DNA of 64,000 bases from Halorubrum sp. CSM-61 (GTDB taxonomy: Archaea > Halobacteriota > Halobacteria > Halobacteriales > Haloferacaceae). Position 1 is the stretch's first letter. Each line of letters begins with the position of its first letter. Location: contig NZ_RJJW01000002.1 in assembly GCF_003781945.1 (NCBI RefSeq), positions 313,476 to 377,475 on the forward strand, read 5' to 3'. A program made the position numbers and the translations under genes. Below are positions 1 to 9,640 of the stretch, piece by piece. The notes below the pieces were generated by a model. That model saw only the letters and a list, made by a program, of their open reading frames with translations. It was not told the origin of the DNA and did no database searches.

Positions 1-41
1 AAACGGGCGTGCGGGTCGCGAGGCGGTGAGGAGTCGGCGAA

Positions 42-77
42 CCGGCGGACCGGCGGACCGGCGGACCGGCGGACGCG
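42..77. repeat. Short tandem repeat, 9-bp period
   Basis: Four consecutive copies of a 9-base unit (ccggcggac) lie in the otherwise gene-free first 130 bases. No coding role is apparent. It looks like a slippage-type tandem array. Confidence 0.7.
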
Positions 78-131
78 TCGCTCGCCGATCGGCGGGTGCA
101 CAAAAAATGAAGAGCGGAAAGCGCGTCCGTC

Positions 132-299
132 TTAGAGGTCGCGAGGCTGGACCGTCTTCCGGTCGTTGGCCTCGGCGCGGCGCGCGGCGTCTTCGAGCAG
201 CTCGTCCACTTCGTCGTCCAGCGCGTCGTAGAAGTCCGAAGCGACGTTCTTGTCGTCCAGGGCTTCCTTGACGGCCGCTTTGACAATAAGGTCTGCCAT
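132..299 (-). CDS. DUF1931-like small histone-fold protein
   Basis: A 55-residue acidic, helical protein beginning MADLIVKAAVKEAL and ending KTVQPRDL. This matches the short haloarchaeal proteins annotated as DUF1931, a histone-fold-like family. The role in haloarchaea is not known; DNA or protein binding is only an inference from the fold. The start at 299 is preferred over an in-frame ATG six codons upstream because a TATA-like cttattaa on this strand (about 323-330) sits about 26 bases before it, the usual spacing for a leaderless haloarchaeal mRNA. It is transcribed divergently from larB. Confidence 0.75.
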   Translation of the reverse strand: MADLIVKAAVKEALDDKNVASDFYDALDDEVDELLEDAARRAEANDRKTVQPRDL

Positions 300-485
300 G
301 CGCTCGACGCTATCCATCGACAGTTAATAAGAGTTCCTGAATTCGCCCGCGAGGGAGGCCGTGCGGGCGGTTCGCGGCGATGTACCGGAGCGCTCCCTTA
401 TAAACTTTGTGAGAGCGAGAGGCGATCGGCGCCGAGATCGGTGGAGATCGATAGGTATGACACCGTTCGGCCCCCACGAGCGACC

Positions 486-1268
486 ATGCGCGACACGCTC
501 GAGGCGCTCGACGCCGGGGATATCGGCGTCGCGGAGGCGGAGTCACGGCTCGCTGGCTACGCGACCACGGCGGCGGGTCGGTTCGACGCCGCGCGTGAAG
601 GACGGCGCGGGATCCCGGAGGCGATCCTCGCGGAGGGGAAGACGCCCGCGGAGGTCGCGGCGCTGACGACGACCGCGGTGGAGACGACGGGTCGGGCGCT
701 CGTCACGCGGACGGACGCCGACGACGCGGCCGCGATCCGGACGGCGTTCACGCCGGGCCCCGACGCCGACGGCGAACTGAGCGCGACCGTTGACCACGAC
801 GAGCGGACCGGCACCGTCGTCGTCCACGCCGGCGACTTCGAGCGCCCGGACCTCGACGCGACCGTCGCGGTCGTCGCGGCCGGCACCGCGGACGCGGCGG
901 TCGCGGGGGAGGCGGCGGTCGTCGCCCGCGAGATCGGCGCGACGATCGACCGGATCGACGACGTGGGGGTCGCGAACCTCGACCGGATCTTGGACCAGCG
1001 CGACCGGATCCGCGAGGCGGACGTTGTCGTGGTCGCCGCCGGCCGCGAGGGGGCGCTGCCGACCGTCGTCGCGGGGCTCGTCGCCGCGCCGGTGATCGCG
1101 CTCCCGGTCTCGACCGGCTACGGCGTCGGCGGCGAGGGCGTCGCGGCGCTGGAGGGCGCGCTCCAGTCCTGTTCGGTGCTCACGACGGTGAACGTCGACG
1201 CCGGCTTCGTCGCCGGCGCGCAGGCGGGGCTGATCGCTCGGGCGGTCGACGCGGCCGGGTCCGAGTGA
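486..1268 (+). CDS. larB: Nickel pincer cofactor biosynthesis protein LarB
   Basis: A 260-residue protein of the LarB family. Known LarB proteins carboxylate nicotinic acid adenine dinucleotide in the pathway to the nickel-pincer nucleotide of lactate racemase-type enzymes. The N-terminal part has the typical LarB sequence (GYATTAAGRFDAAREGR, PEAILAEGKTPAEV). The C-terminal half is a PurE/AIR-carboxylase-like domain (from about VAVVAAGTADAAVAGEA through ALPVSTGYGVGGEG). The start at 486 is chosen because the protein then begins MRDTLEALDAGD, like relatives; an upstream in-frame ATG at 441 adds unconserved residues. A TATA-like ttataaa at 398-404 may serve this gene. No larC or larE is seen nearby. 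Confidence 0.85.
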   Translation: MRDTLEALDAGDIGVAEAESRLAGYATTAAGRFDAAREGRRGIPEAILAEGKTPAEVAALTTTAVETTGRALVTRTDADDAAAIRTAFTPGPDADGELSATVDHDERTGTVVVHAGDFERPDLDATVAVVAAGTADAAVAGEAAVVAREIGATIDRIDDVGVANLDRILDQRDRIREADVVVVAAGREGALPTVVAGLVAAPVIALPVSTGYGVGGEGVAALEGALQSCSVLTTVNVDAGFVAGAQAGLIARAVDAAGSE

Positions 1269-1345
1269 CTGTCAGCTCCGAGCGACGGCTCTGAGCGACT
1301 GTCGAGCGCGAGCGACCGCCGGGGTGACGCCCGAATTCGGTAGCG

Positions 1346-1353
1346 TTTATAAG
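1346..1353 (+). promoter_or_regulatory. TATA box for the small zinc-finger gene
   Basis: The sequence tttataag is a canonical haloarchaeal TATA element in the 170-base gap after larB. A start of transcription would fall near 1375, leaving a leader of roughly 60 bases before the ATG at 1439. Confidence 0.5.
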
Positions 1354-1438
1354 TGATTTTCCGGAATCTGACGGGGGTGAGAAAGGGTATTTGTTCGTCG
1401 AACGCCTACGATCGGTCGCCGGTGAAAGCCGGTACCAA

Positions 1439-1591
1439 ATGCCACGATGTGACCACTGCGGGTCGCACGTCTCGGACCGTTTCGCGCGCGTGTTCGCAGA
1501 CGAGCACGGCGACCTGAACGCCTGTCCGGACTGCTCCGCGAACGCCGGGATCGCCGAGGTCTCCCGGGACCGCGCCGGCACCGGAGACTGA
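1439..1591 (+). CDS. Small CxxC-CxxC zinc-finger protein
   Basis: A 50-residue protein with two CxxC pairs (Cys4/Cys7 in CDHC and Cys29/Cys32 in CPDC), the pattern of the haloarchaeal small zinc-finger or rubredoxin-like proteins. It probably folds around one zinc. Function is unknown; such proteins often have regulatory or RNA/protein-binding roles in haloarchaea, but nothing here decides that. The start at 1439 (MPRCDHCGSHV) is preferred to a longer frame starting at 1391 because the first Cys pair is N-terminal in relatives. Confidence 0.75.
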   Translation: MPRCDHCGSHVSDRFARVFADEHGDLNACPDCSANAGIAEVSRDRAGTGD

Positions 1592-1666
1592 CGCGCCGAT
1601 CCCGCCGCGAAGCCGAGCGCGAGCGAGACCGGCAGCTATTCGTTTCCGTCGCGCCGAGCCGGTGGC

Positions 1667-1939
1667 GTGTCGACGCCGAGTCGGGAGTCGTCCCACTACG
1701 TGTACGTCATCGAGTGCGCCGACGGCACGCTCTACACCGGCTACACCACCGACGTGGAGCGGCGCGTCGCCGAGCACGACGCCGGCGAGGGCGCCAAGTA
1801 CACCCGCGGGCGGACCCCGGTGACCCTGCGCCACGTCGAGTCGTTCGAGTCGCGGTCGGCGGCGATGTCCCGCGAACACGCGATCAAATCTCTGTCGCGC
1901 GCCGAGAAGGAGGCGCTCATCGAGACCGACCGCGACTGA
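1667..1939 (+). CDS. GIY-YIG domain nuclease family protein
   Basis: A 90-residue protein of the small standalone GIY-YIG (UPF0213-like) family. The signature appears as YVYVIECADGTLYTGYT, followed by the conserved Arg of VERRVAEHDAG and the later Glu (SREHAIKSLSRAEKEAL). Members are presumed single-domain DNA-cleaving nucleases; the substrate is unknown. The start is a GTG, giving MSTPSRESSHYVYV. The convergent hisG stop is only 21 bases beyond the stop of this gene. Confidence 0.8.
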   Translation: MSTPSRESSHYVYVIECADGTLYTGYTTDVERRVAEHDAGEGAKYTRGRTPVTLRHVESFESRSAAMSREHAIKSLSRAEKEALIETDRD

Positions 1940-1960
1940 GACTCCGGTTCCCCCTCGTCC

Positions 1961-2851
1961 CTACTCGACGAGCCGCTCGATCTCGGTGACGAGGATGCCG
2001 GTCGCGCCGACCGCCTTCAGCTCCGAGATCGTCGCGAACACGTCGCGCTCCTCGACGACGGCGTGGACCGCGACCATGCCGTTGCCGTCCTCGTCGGCCT
2101 CGACGTCCATCACGGTCGGCCCGCCGAGCCCGGGGATCACCTCTTTCACCTCGTCGAGCCGCTCTTTCGGGGCGTTCATCATCAGGTACCGGCGCCCGTC
2201 GGCCGCGAGCACGGACTCGAAGGCGGTCAGCACCTGCGTCACCTTCGGGTCGTCGACCACGTCCGAGCGCGCGAACAGCCGCACGGAGGAGTCGAGCACG
2301 TCGTCGATGACGGCCAAGCGGTTCACCTTCAGCGTCGTCCCCGTGGAGGTGATGTCGACGATGGCGTCGGCCATGTCGACGTGGGGAGTGAGCTCCGTCG
2401 CGCCCGTCACGGTGACCACGTCGGCGTCGACCCCCACCCGGTCGAGGTAGTCGCGGGTGACCGCCGGGAACTCGGTGGCGACCGTGCCGCCGGCGAGGTC
2501 CCCGACGACCGAGATGTCGCCGTCCTCCGGCGCCGCGAGGACGAGCTTACAGGAGCCGTACCCCAGATCGAGAAGGTCGACGAGGTCGTCGTCACCCGCC
2601 TCGCTCGCGGAGTCGGCGACGCCGCCGGACTCCGCGGCCTGATCGAGACCCGTGATCCCGACGTCCGCCGCGCCGTCGCGGACGTACTCGGGGATGTCGG
2701 CCGCGCGAGCGAAGAGGATCGACACGTCGGGGTCGACGGTGTCGGCGTACAGCTGGCGGTCGGCGGTCTCCTCGACGTGGAGCCCCGCGCGCTCTAACAG
2801 CGAGAGCGTCGGATCGTGTAAGCGGCCCTTGTTGGGGACGGCGATGCGCAT
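1961..2851 (-). CDS. hisG: ATP phosphoribosyltransferase (long form)
   Basis: HisG joins ATP and PRPP in the first step of histidine biosynthesis. The 296-residue protein begins [15 protein letters not shown], has the periplasmic-binding-protein-like catalytic fold ([27 protein letters not shown]), and ends with the ACT-like regulatory domain of the long form ([26 protein letters not shown]). The long form is usually feedback-inhibited by histidine. The open frame continues 126 codons upstream into repeat element R1, but [11 protein letters not shown] is clearly the true start. No other his gene is adjacent, which is normal in haloarchaea. Confidence 0.95.
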   Translation of the reverse strand: MRIAVPNKGRLHDPTLSLLERAGLHVEETADRQLYADTVDPDVSILFARAADIPEYVRDGAADVGITGLDQAAESGGVADSASEAGDDDLVDLLDLGYGSCKLVLAAPEDGDISVVGDLAGGTVATEFPAVTRDYLDRVGVDADVVTVTGATELTPHVDMADAIVDITSTGTTLKVNRLAVIDDVLDSSVRLFARSDVVDDPKVTQVLTAFESVLAADGRRYLMMNAPKERLDEVKEVIPGLGGPTVMDVEADEDGNGMVAVHAVVEERDVFATISELKAVGATGILVTEIERLVE

Positions 2852-2934
2852 ACGGAGAGCCTCGCGGGGAGGCGGGGAAACGTTTTCGTCCGGGGAGCGG
2901 CGGGGAGCAGCGACGCGGACACGCGAACCGACGA

Positions 2935-3340
2935 ATGCGGTGGCGCGCGCCTCCGAGCACCCTTTGGGTGCGAGGAGCGCCGCGCGAGGGAGTCGCTGGC
3001 GCCATCGGCGCCAGCGACAAGGCTGGGGAGGCGTGAGGCTGCGGTCCCGCGGGCGACCGACAGGAGTGAGCGGGAGCGTGGAAGTCGCAGCCCGCGCAGC
3101 GAACGGAGTGAGCGAGCAGGACCAGGGCGAGACCTCCGGTCTCGCTTGCTCACGCGGTGAAACCGCGTGACCGTCTTCCAGTGGTGCTGTGCGGGGCTGG
3201 GTGGGACTCAAAGGGGCCGCCGGTTTCAAGCAGAGCTTCGCTCTCGCCCCGCCGCGAGGGCGAAGCCTGACGACCTAAGTATCGCAAGGAGTGAGCGAAG
3301 CGAACGACTGAGCAACGCAACGAGTCACGCGAGTCGTCGC
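2935..3340 (+). repeat. Dispersed hairpin-rich element R1 (degraded copy)
   Basis: First of five related elements. It begins tgcggtggcgcgcgcctccgag, shows the conserved blocks gaggagcgccgcgcgaggga, gctggggaggcgtgagg and gggtgggactcaaaggggc in that order, and fills the gap upstream of hisG. Perfect hairpins sit at 2957-2971 (loop ttt), 2992-3018 (12-bp stem, loop atc), 3127-3145 (loop tcc) and 3150-3170 (loop gaa). The 3' arm and the tail module found in other copies are missing, because the sequence runs into the tnpB remnant at about 3341. The 5' TATA-like sequence is also absent. Confidence 0.8.
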
Positions 3341-3341
3341 C

Positions 3342-4045
<704 letters not shown>

Positions 4046-4049
<4 letters not shown>

Positions 4050-4588
4050 TGCGGCGCGTTGAAGCTCACGTCGTCGTCGAGCTCGTTCGACATGCGCTCC
4101 AAGTACGAGTACACCGCGCCGTGCGGGGCCCCGTCCAACAGCATCCCGACCGCCCGCCGAACCACTTCCAGCTCCTCGGGCTGACCGACGGCGCCCACGG
4201 TCGAGCCGTAGACGACGACGTTCGCGCCCGACAGCTCCTCGATCAGCTCCCGCGTGCGACCGTTCTCGCCGATGATCCGGCCCTTCTTGCGCTGGAGGTC
4301 GTTGTCGTTGCGGGTGTGCTCCGAGAGGTCGATCAGGTCGAGCGTCCGGAGGTCGTGGTCGAGGATCGACAGCGCCGTCTCCGGCTTGAACCCCCGCCCG
4401 ATCGCCTTGATGATGTCCGGGGCCACCAGCGCGGCGACCGGGTCGTCGCGCTCCTCGATGGCGACGCTGCCCGACTCCGAGTCGATGTCGAGCCGCACGT
4501 TCGCCCGCTCCTCGATCTCCCGCATCGTCTCGCCGCCGGCGCCGATGACGACGCCGATCCGGTCCTGCGGAACCGTCACGTGTTGCAT
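4046..4588 (-). CDS. Archaeal Dim2/Pno1-like KH-domain RNA-binding protein
   Basis: A 180-residue protein with two KH domains: an N-terminal GxxG loop (GAGGETMREIEERANV) and a second one (GENGRTRELIEELSG) ending near VGMLLDG. This is the archaeal counterpart of eukaryotic Dim2/Pno1 (Krr1 family), which acts in 30S/40S ribosomal subunit maturation near the 3' end of 16S/18S rRNA. The gene follows rio1 on the same strand, a classical archaeal ribosome-biogenesis pairing. Its stop codon overlaps the end of an IS200/IS605 remnant, so the very last residues may have been altered by the insertion, but the protein looks complete. Confidence 0.88.
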
Positions 4589-4690
4589 ACCACGAGTTAC
4601 CGTCGGAGCCTTTTAAGCGTGTTCCGCCGCGGGAGGTGTGTGGCCGCGTGACGGTGGTCTTCGGAGGATTCAGAGCGATTTCACCGCGAT

Positions 4691-5665
4691 CTACTTCTCC
4701 GACTCCCCGCTCGGCTCCGGGTCCGACCCTCCGTCCGCTCCCGGCTCCCCGCTCGGCTCCGGTTCCGGCTCCGTCACGTACGCGCGGAGGTCGTCGGGGT
4801 CGACGTCGATCCCCTCCCGCGTGAAGAAGGTCGCCACGTTCTCGCAGTCCCGCTCTAAGAACTCCCCCGCGTTCGGGTGGTGCACCGTCACCGCCTGCCC
4901 CAGATCGATGATCACCAGCTCGCCCTCGTGGATGATCATGTTGTACTCGGAGAGGTCGCCGTGGATCAGCCCGGCGCGGTAGAGCCGGCGCATGTACTCG
5001 CGGACGACCTCGTAGGCGGTCTCGGGGTTCTCGACGTCGACCTCGTTCAGCCGCCGGGCGCGGTCCTCGGCGTGTCCCACGAGCTCCATCACGAGGACGT
5101 TTCGCTGGACCGCGATCGGCTCGGGAACCCGCACGCCGGCCTTGCGCGCGCGTTTGAGGTTCGCGAACTCCTTGCGGGTCCACGCCAGCACGACCGCCTT
5201 CTTGTCGCTCGCGATCCCCTCGAAGCGCGGGTCGCCCTCGAGGTACTCGCGCATGTGCCGGAAGTTCGAGGAGTTGATCCGGTACACCTTCACCGCGACC
5301 TCGCGCTCCGGCGTGACGCCCTCGGGACCGCCGCCCGCGGCTTCCGACCCCGGCTCCGGCCGCTCGCCCGCCTGCCCGCCGAGCGCCTCGAAGACGCTCG
5401 CCTCCTTCCCGGTGGACACCGGCCCGCCGAAGGCGTCGATATACCCGTCTTGGACGAGTTTATAAAGGGCCGCCAGCGTCGCGTCGTCGAACACCGACTC
5501 CTGGAGTTTGAACTGCTCGGTGTCTTTGATCCGCTTGCGGAACTCGTCGAACTCCCGGTCCTGTCGGCGGGCGATCCGGTCCGCCTCCGTGTCGGAGACG
5601 TCCAGCTGTTCCCACTCGTCGCCGGGCTGATCGTCGGGTTCGAGCAGGACGAACTCCTCGCTCAT
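4691..5665 (-). CDS. rio1: RIO1-type serine/threonine protein kinase
   Basis: A 324-residue RIO kinase. The RIO ATP-loop STGKEASVFEA, the catalytic Lys in VAVKVYRI, the catalytic loop HGDLSEYNMII and the metal-binding IDLGQAV are all present, preceded by the RIO1 N-terminal helices. RIO1 phosphorylates or autophosphorylates and acts late in small-subunit maturation. An acidic insertion (AGERPEPGSEAAGGG) and an acidic, proline-rich tail (EPEPEPSGEPGADGG) are halophile-type additions. The start at 5665 (MSEEFVLLEPDD) is chosen over longer frames that read into basic, non-coding-like residues. Confidence 0.92.
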   Translation of the reverse strand: MSEEFVLLEPDDQPGDEWEQLDVSDTEADRIARRQDREFDEFRKRIKDTEQFKLQESVFDDATLAALYKLVQDGYIDAFGGPVSTGKEASVFEALGGQAGERPEPGSEAAGGGPEGVTPEREVAVKVYRINSSNFRHMREYLEGDPRFEGIASDKKAVVLAWTRKEFANLKRARKAGVRVPEPIAVQRNVLVMELVGHAEDRARRLNEVDVENPETAYEVVREYMRRLYRAGLIHGDLSEYNMIIHEGELVIIDLGQAVTVHHPNAGEFLERDCENVATFFTREGIDVDPDDLRAYVTEPEPEPSGEPGADGGSDPEPSGESEK

Positions 5666-5738
5666 TCGCCTCGACGTTCGACGCCGCGAGGGATAAGCGA
5701 GGGGGTCTCCGCGCGCCGAACGCCCGTCTCGCCGCGGG

Positions 5739-6293
5739 TCATAACACGTCGAGCGCGTCCTCGACCGGCATGTGCCCCTCTCGCACCGCCTCCAGTATCT
5801 CCCGGCGCTCCTCCGCCTCGGGGTCGACTCCGTCCCCCGCGCCCTCACCGCCGCCGTCGCCGACCTCGCCGAGCGTCACCTTCTCGGTCTCGCCGACGAA
5901 CTCGGGGAAGTCGGTCCCCTCCGCGAGCGCTTTCTCCTTTTTCACCCGGTAGGACCCGGCGTCAGTGGTGTACAGGTCGCCGGGGTGGAAGAAGTACCAG
6001 TCCTCGCGGTCGAACCGGACCGCGATCCGCGCCTTCGCGCCGAAGTTCCGCGCGAAGAAGAGGAGCGCCTCCACCTCCTCGCCGGTGAGGTAGATCGGGT
6101 CGCCCGCGCTCGACTTCGCCTCGATCGCGTAGAACGTGTCGCCGTCGCCCGCGAGCACGTCGGGGAGCTCCCGCTCCGTCGCGGCGCCGCTGGCCGGGGC
6201 GCGCATCACGGCGAACCCAGCGTCGTCGAGGGCGTTCACCAGCTCCCGCTCGCGGCGGTCGCCCTTCCGGTTAGCGGACACGGTCGTCGTCAC
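5739..6293 (-). CDS. hjc: Holliday junction resolvase Hjc
   Basis: Archaeal Hjc, a PD-(D/E)XK nuclease that cleaves four-way DNA junctions. Conserved features are the N-terminal [13 protein letters not shown] (Glu), the catalytic [10 protein letters not shown] (Asp) and YAIEAKSS (Glu-x-Lys). The C-terminal 60 residues are a haloarchaeal extension with a glycine-rich linker and a final helical segment ([10 protein letters not shown]). The start is uncertain: GTG at 6293 gives [12 protein letters not shown], while a second GTG at 6281 would give [12 protein letters not shown], closer to many relatives. It is upstream of and co-directional with rio1. Confidence 0.9.
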   Translation of the reverse strand: MTTTVSANRKGDRRERELVNALDDAGFAVMRAPASGAATERELPDVLAGDGDTFYAIEAKSSAGDPIYLTGEEVEALLFFARNFGAKARIAVRFDREDWYFFHPGDLYTTDAGSYRVKKEKALAEGTDFPEFVGETEKVTLGEVGDGGGEGAGDGVDPEAEERREILEAVREGHMPVEDALDVL

Positions 6294-6374
6294 CCGGTTC
6301 GGTCATGGGCGTCGTAGAGGGGAGTCGTTCAAAAGCGCGGCGGGTCGCGGCAGCCGACCCGCCTCGGTCCCTGA

Positions 6375-6914
6375 TCACTTCCGCAGCCGCTCCGCGTGCT
6401 CGACGACGACGCGCGCCAGCGTCTCCGTGCGCCGCCGGACGTCGTCGTCGACGATCGCCGGGTTCTCTCCCGTCTCGACTGCCCGCGACGCCCCCTCTAT
6501 GCCGACCTCGTGGGGCACCGTCCACGCGTGGACGTTCCGGAACGTCGACCGGAGGTGTTCGAGCGTCCCGCCGTACGAGCCCCCGCCGGCGGTCGCGAGC
6601 AGCCCCACGGCGGTGTTCGCGTACTCGTCAGAGCCGCAGAAGTCGTGGAAGTTCTTGAACGTCGAGGAGTAGGAGCCGCGATAGACCGGGCTGCCGGCGA
6701 GGACGCCGTCGGCCTCGCGGACGCGCCGCGTCAGCGCCTCGCTGTCGCCCTGTACGTCCTCGTCCGGGTGGTACAGCGGGAGGTCGACCGCGCCCAGATC
6801 GATCAGGTCGGTCTCGGCGCCGGCGTCTCCCGCGGCGTCGAGCGCGACCGACAGCGCGGCCCGGGTAGTGCTCGCCTCCCGACGGCTGCCGGAGATGGCG
6901 ACGATTCGGGTCAT
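6375..6914 (-). CDS. NADPH-dependent FMN reductase family protein
   Basis: A 179-residue flavodoxin-fold protein. The N-terminal phosphate-binding loop is AISGSRREASTTRAAL, and the flavin-contacting region GSPVYRGSYSSTFKNF followed by GGGSYGGTLEHLRS matches the NADPH-dependent FMN reductase / chromate reductase family. Expected activity is NAD(P)H-dependent reduction of FMN or quinones and similar acceptors; the physiological partner is unknown. Its 5' end faces element R2. Confidence 0.85.
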   Translation of the reverse strand: MTRIVAISGSRREASTTRAALSVALDAAGDAGAETDLIDLGAVDLPLYHPDEDVQGDSEALTRRVREADGVLAGSPVYRGSYSSTFKNFHDFCGSDEYANTAVGLLATAGGGSYGGTLEHLRSTFRNVHAWTVPHEVGIEGASRAVETGENPAIVDDDVRRRTETLARVVVEHAERLRK

Positions 6915-6964
6915 ACGCCGGGTTCGAGGCGAGGCGACAAAAAACGCGGGCGATAGCTTGTACG

Positions 6965-7587
6965 TATCTGACAGTGGAGCGACGGTGAACGCTCCCGGAG
7001 TCCGAGCCGCTCGCTTATAAGTGGTTACTCACGGCGGATCGACGGTGAACACCTCCAAAGCCCCAGCCGCTGCGGGCGCCGCACGCTCGCTGTCGTTCGA
7101 AAGGCGCAGAGCGCCTTTCGTGATGACGAGAGAGCTTTGCTCTCTCGAACCACGCTCCTCACTCGGTCGCTCACGGCGTTCGCTCCCTCGTTGCGGTGTC
7201 GCCGGCGGCGAAGCCGCCGGCTGCCCGTGGCGCTACGCGCCACGCTGCTTACGTCGTCATCAGAACGCTTTGCGTTCTGATTGGCTCACGAGAGCGGAGC
7301 TCTCGTGAACGCCTGCGCCGCCCGCAGCGGCTGCCCCTTTGAGTCCCGCCCCGCCCGCACCGCAACCGCACCTCACGCCTCCCCAGCCTCGCCGCTCGCG
7401 CTTAAAAGCGCTCGCGGCGTCCCTCGCACCGGCGTCGCCGGCGGCGCTGCCGCCGGCTGACAGAGGGACCTTCGGTCCCTCGCTGTTCGCGGCCTGACGG
7501 CCGCTCACCGGGGCGCAGGGAGGCGCGACGCGCCTCTTGCAGCCGGCGGCGAAGCCGCCGGCGACGCCACCGCCGTTCATTTATAAA
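6965..7587 (-). repeat. Dispersed hairpin-rich element R2 (largest copy)
   Basis: Reads on the minus strand and fills the gap between two divergent genes. A TATA-like tttataaa at 7580-7587 precedes the element start. Long-range arms at 7314-7333 and 7064-7083 pair at 19 of 20 positions. At least nine perfect hairpins with 3-nt loops lie at 7098-7120, 7127-7147, 7201-7221, 7227-7243, 7260-7280, 7286-7308, 7463-7481, 7520-7536 and 7542-7562. A stem at 7392-7417 has a symmetric GA/GA internal loop. The tail module occurs twice, the second copy diverged (6965-7020). No gene is apparent in this 750-base gap. Confidence 0.85.
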
Positions 7588-7671
7588 TCGCAATCGACGC
7601 CTCGCTCCTCCACCCTTCGCGACCGGGAGGGGACACCGGGCATTATTGTCCCCGCCGCCGACGTGGCCGAC

Positions 7672-9072
7672 ATGGACGAGATTGCCTTCGGCACGGACGG
7701 GTGGCGAGCCACCCTCGACACCTTCACCGACGAGCGCGTGCGTATCGTGGGGCAGGCGGTCGCCGATCACCTCGCGGCGGCGGGACGCGACGAGCCGGTC
7801 GCGGTCGGCTACGACGCCCGCGAGACCTCGGAGGGGTTCGCCGAGAGCCTCGCCGAGGTGCTCGCCGGCAACGGCTTCGACGTGCTCCTCCCCGAGCGCG
7901 ACGCGCCGACGCCCGTGATCGCGCACGCCATCGTCGACCGCGGACTGGCGGGCGCGTGCATGGTCACGGCCTCGCACAATCCTCCCGAGTACAACGGCGT
8001 GAAGTTCATCCCGGACGACGGCGCGCCCGCGCTCCCCGGAGTGACGGAGGACATCGTCGACCGGCTCGCGGAGCCCGACCTCCTCCCCGAGGCCGAGCGC
8101 GGCGAGATCTCGCGAGTCGATCTGGTGAGCGACCACGCCGCCGCGGCCCGCGAGGTCGTCGGCACCGCGACAGGCGGCGAGGGGGTCGACCTCGACGGCC
8201 TCACGGTCGCGTACGACGCGATGCACGGGAGCGGACGGGGGGTCACCGACGCCCTCCTCGAGTCCGCGGGGGCCGAGGTCGTCCGCCTGCGCTGCGACCG
8301 CGACGTGACCTTCGGCGGGGGCTCCCCCGAGCCGTCGGCCGAGCACCTCGAGGAACTGACCGCCCGCGTGACCGACCCCGACAGCGACGTTGACCTGGGG
8401 ATCGCCAACGACGGCGACGCCGACCGGATCGCGGTCGTCACGCCCGAGCGCGGCGTACTCAACGCGAACCTCTTCTACGCCGCCTGCTACGACCGGCTCT
8501 TGGAACACGACTCCGGACCCGCCGTCCGCACCGTCTCCACCACGTTCCTCGTCGACCGCATCGCGGAGGCGCACGGCGAGGCGGTGTACGAGACCCCGGT
8601 CGGCTTCAAGTGGGTCGCCGAGGCGATGGGAGACCACGACGCGCTGTTCGGCGGCGAGGAGTCGGGCGGGTTCACCCTCCGCGGCCACGTCCGCGAGAAG
8701 GACGGCGTGCTGATGGCGCTGCTCGCGGCGGGTACCCACGCCGCGGAGCCGTTCGACGACCGGGTCGATCGCCTGCTCGACGAGCACGGGGAGATCGCCT
8801 CCGGGCGCGTGTCGCTCGACTGTCCCGACGCCCGCAAAGCGGGGGTTCTCGACGAACTCGAAGCGCACATCCCCGAGTCGGTCGCCGGCCACGGCGTCGC
8901 GAAGGTGGTCACCCTCGACGGCTTCAAGCTCCTCTTGGAGAACGGCTCGTGGCTGCTCGTCCGGCCCTCGGGAACGGAGCCGAAGCTCCGGGTGTACGCG
9001 GAGGCCGACTCCGAGGCGGCGGTCGACGACCTCCTCGCCGAGGGACGCGAGATCGTCGAACCGCTGATCTGA
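7672..9072 (+). CDS. Phosphohexomutase (phosphoglucomutase/phosphomannomutase family)
   Basis: A 466-residue alpha-D-phosphohexomutase. Domains in order: start FGTDGWRATLDTF; active-site phosphoserine loop TASHNPPEYNGVKF; metal loop NDGDADRIAVV; sugar-binding loop GGEESGGF; and phosphate-binding loop RPSGTEPKLRVYAEA. It interconverts hexose 1- and 6-phosphates (glucose, mannose or glucosamine), feeding glycan and nucleotide-sugar synthesis. The sequence alone does not settle the sugar. The start MDEIAFGTDGW at 7672 is chosen because upstream codons read from element R2. Confidence 0.9.
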   Translation: MDEIAFGTDGWRATLDTFTDERVRIVGQAVADHLAAAGRDEPVAVGYDARETSEGFAESLAEVLAGNGFDVLLPERDAPTPVIAHAIVDRGLAGACMVTASHNPPEYNGVKFIPDDGAPALPGVTEDIVDRLAEPDLLPEAERGEISRVDLVSDHAAAAREVVGTATGGEGVDLDGLTVAYDAMHGSGRGVTDALLESAGAEVVRLRCDRDVTFGGGSPEPSAEHLEELTARVTDPDSDVDLGIANDGDADRIAVVTPERGVLNANLFYAACYDRLLEHDSGPAVRTVSTTFLVDRIAEAHGEAVYETPVGFKWVAEAMGDHDALFGGEESGGFTLRGHVREKDGVLMALLAAGTHAAEPFDDRVDRLLDEHGEIASGRVSLDCPDARKAGVLDELEAHIPESVAGHGVAKVVTLDGFKLLLENGSWLLVRPSGTEPKLRVYAEADSEAAVDDLLAEGREIVEPLI

Positions 9073-9213
9073 ACCCCGAGCGACACCGCCGTCCCCCTCC
9101 GAGAGCGCACCCCGTCTCCGACGACTTTCAGTTCCGCTTTGCATTCGGCTCAAATACTTATGAATTAACCTCGTATCGTCGCGTGCGGTCGACCAGTCGG
9201 CCGCAGCCGTTCC

Positions 9214-9579
9214 ATGTACGACGAGATCCCCGCACCCCCGACGACGGACGTATCGAGCGACGATCGGAGCGGCGAGCAGAGCGCGAACCCCGAACCGGCC
9301 CCTACCCGGAGCGATCGGGAACCCGATCGTGTCGGCGCCGATCGAGACGGACCCGACCGATCCGAATCCGACCGTCCCCGCGACGGCGTCGATCCTCCCG
9401 CGGAGGTGGCCCGCGATCGATCGGAATCCGATCGGTCGGAACGCGATCGGAGCGAAAGCGACGGGGACGACGACGAGTGCGGTCCGGAGTCGGCCGAATA
9501 CCGGCTCGAACGCCTCCGATTGTGGCGAACCGTGGTCACGCTCGCGGTCGTCGTCGCCCGGCTGATCCGGTCGCTTTGA
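9214..9579 (+). CDS. Hypothetical acidic protein with C-terminal hydrophobic helix
   Basis: A 121-residue protein of low complexity. The first 85 residues are rich in Asp, Ser, Arg and Glu with repeated RSESDRSE-like units. The last 30 (LERLRLWRTVVTLAVVVARLI) could form a membrane or amphipathic helix. A TATA-like atacttatg lies 50-60 bases upstream. No family is recognised. Its position just before pcn on the same strand and its halophilic composition support a real gene, but codon periodicity in GC-rich sequence makes spurious frames common. Confidence 0.5.
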   Translation: MYDEIPAPPTTDVSSDDRSGEQSANPEPAPTRSDREPDRVGADRDGPDRSESDRPRDGVDPPAEVARDRSESDRSERDRSESDGDDDECGPESAEYRLERLRLWRTVVTLAVVVARLIRSL

Positions 9580-9640
9580 GCGTTTCCGTGCCGGTCCGAT
9601 CGGGTGCCTTTTTAGGTGATACCGCCCTAGCCGAACGTAT

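Noticed and set aside
6965-7587. CRISPR array in R2 because of many repeated palindromes
   Set aside because: The hairpins differ in sequence and spacing and there are no uniform spacers or cas genes.
9100-9215. A possible rho-independent-like terminator or small RNA between the phosphohexomutase and the acidic ORF
   Set aside because: No clear hairpin or T-tract is present, only a TATA-like sequence assigned to the next gene.
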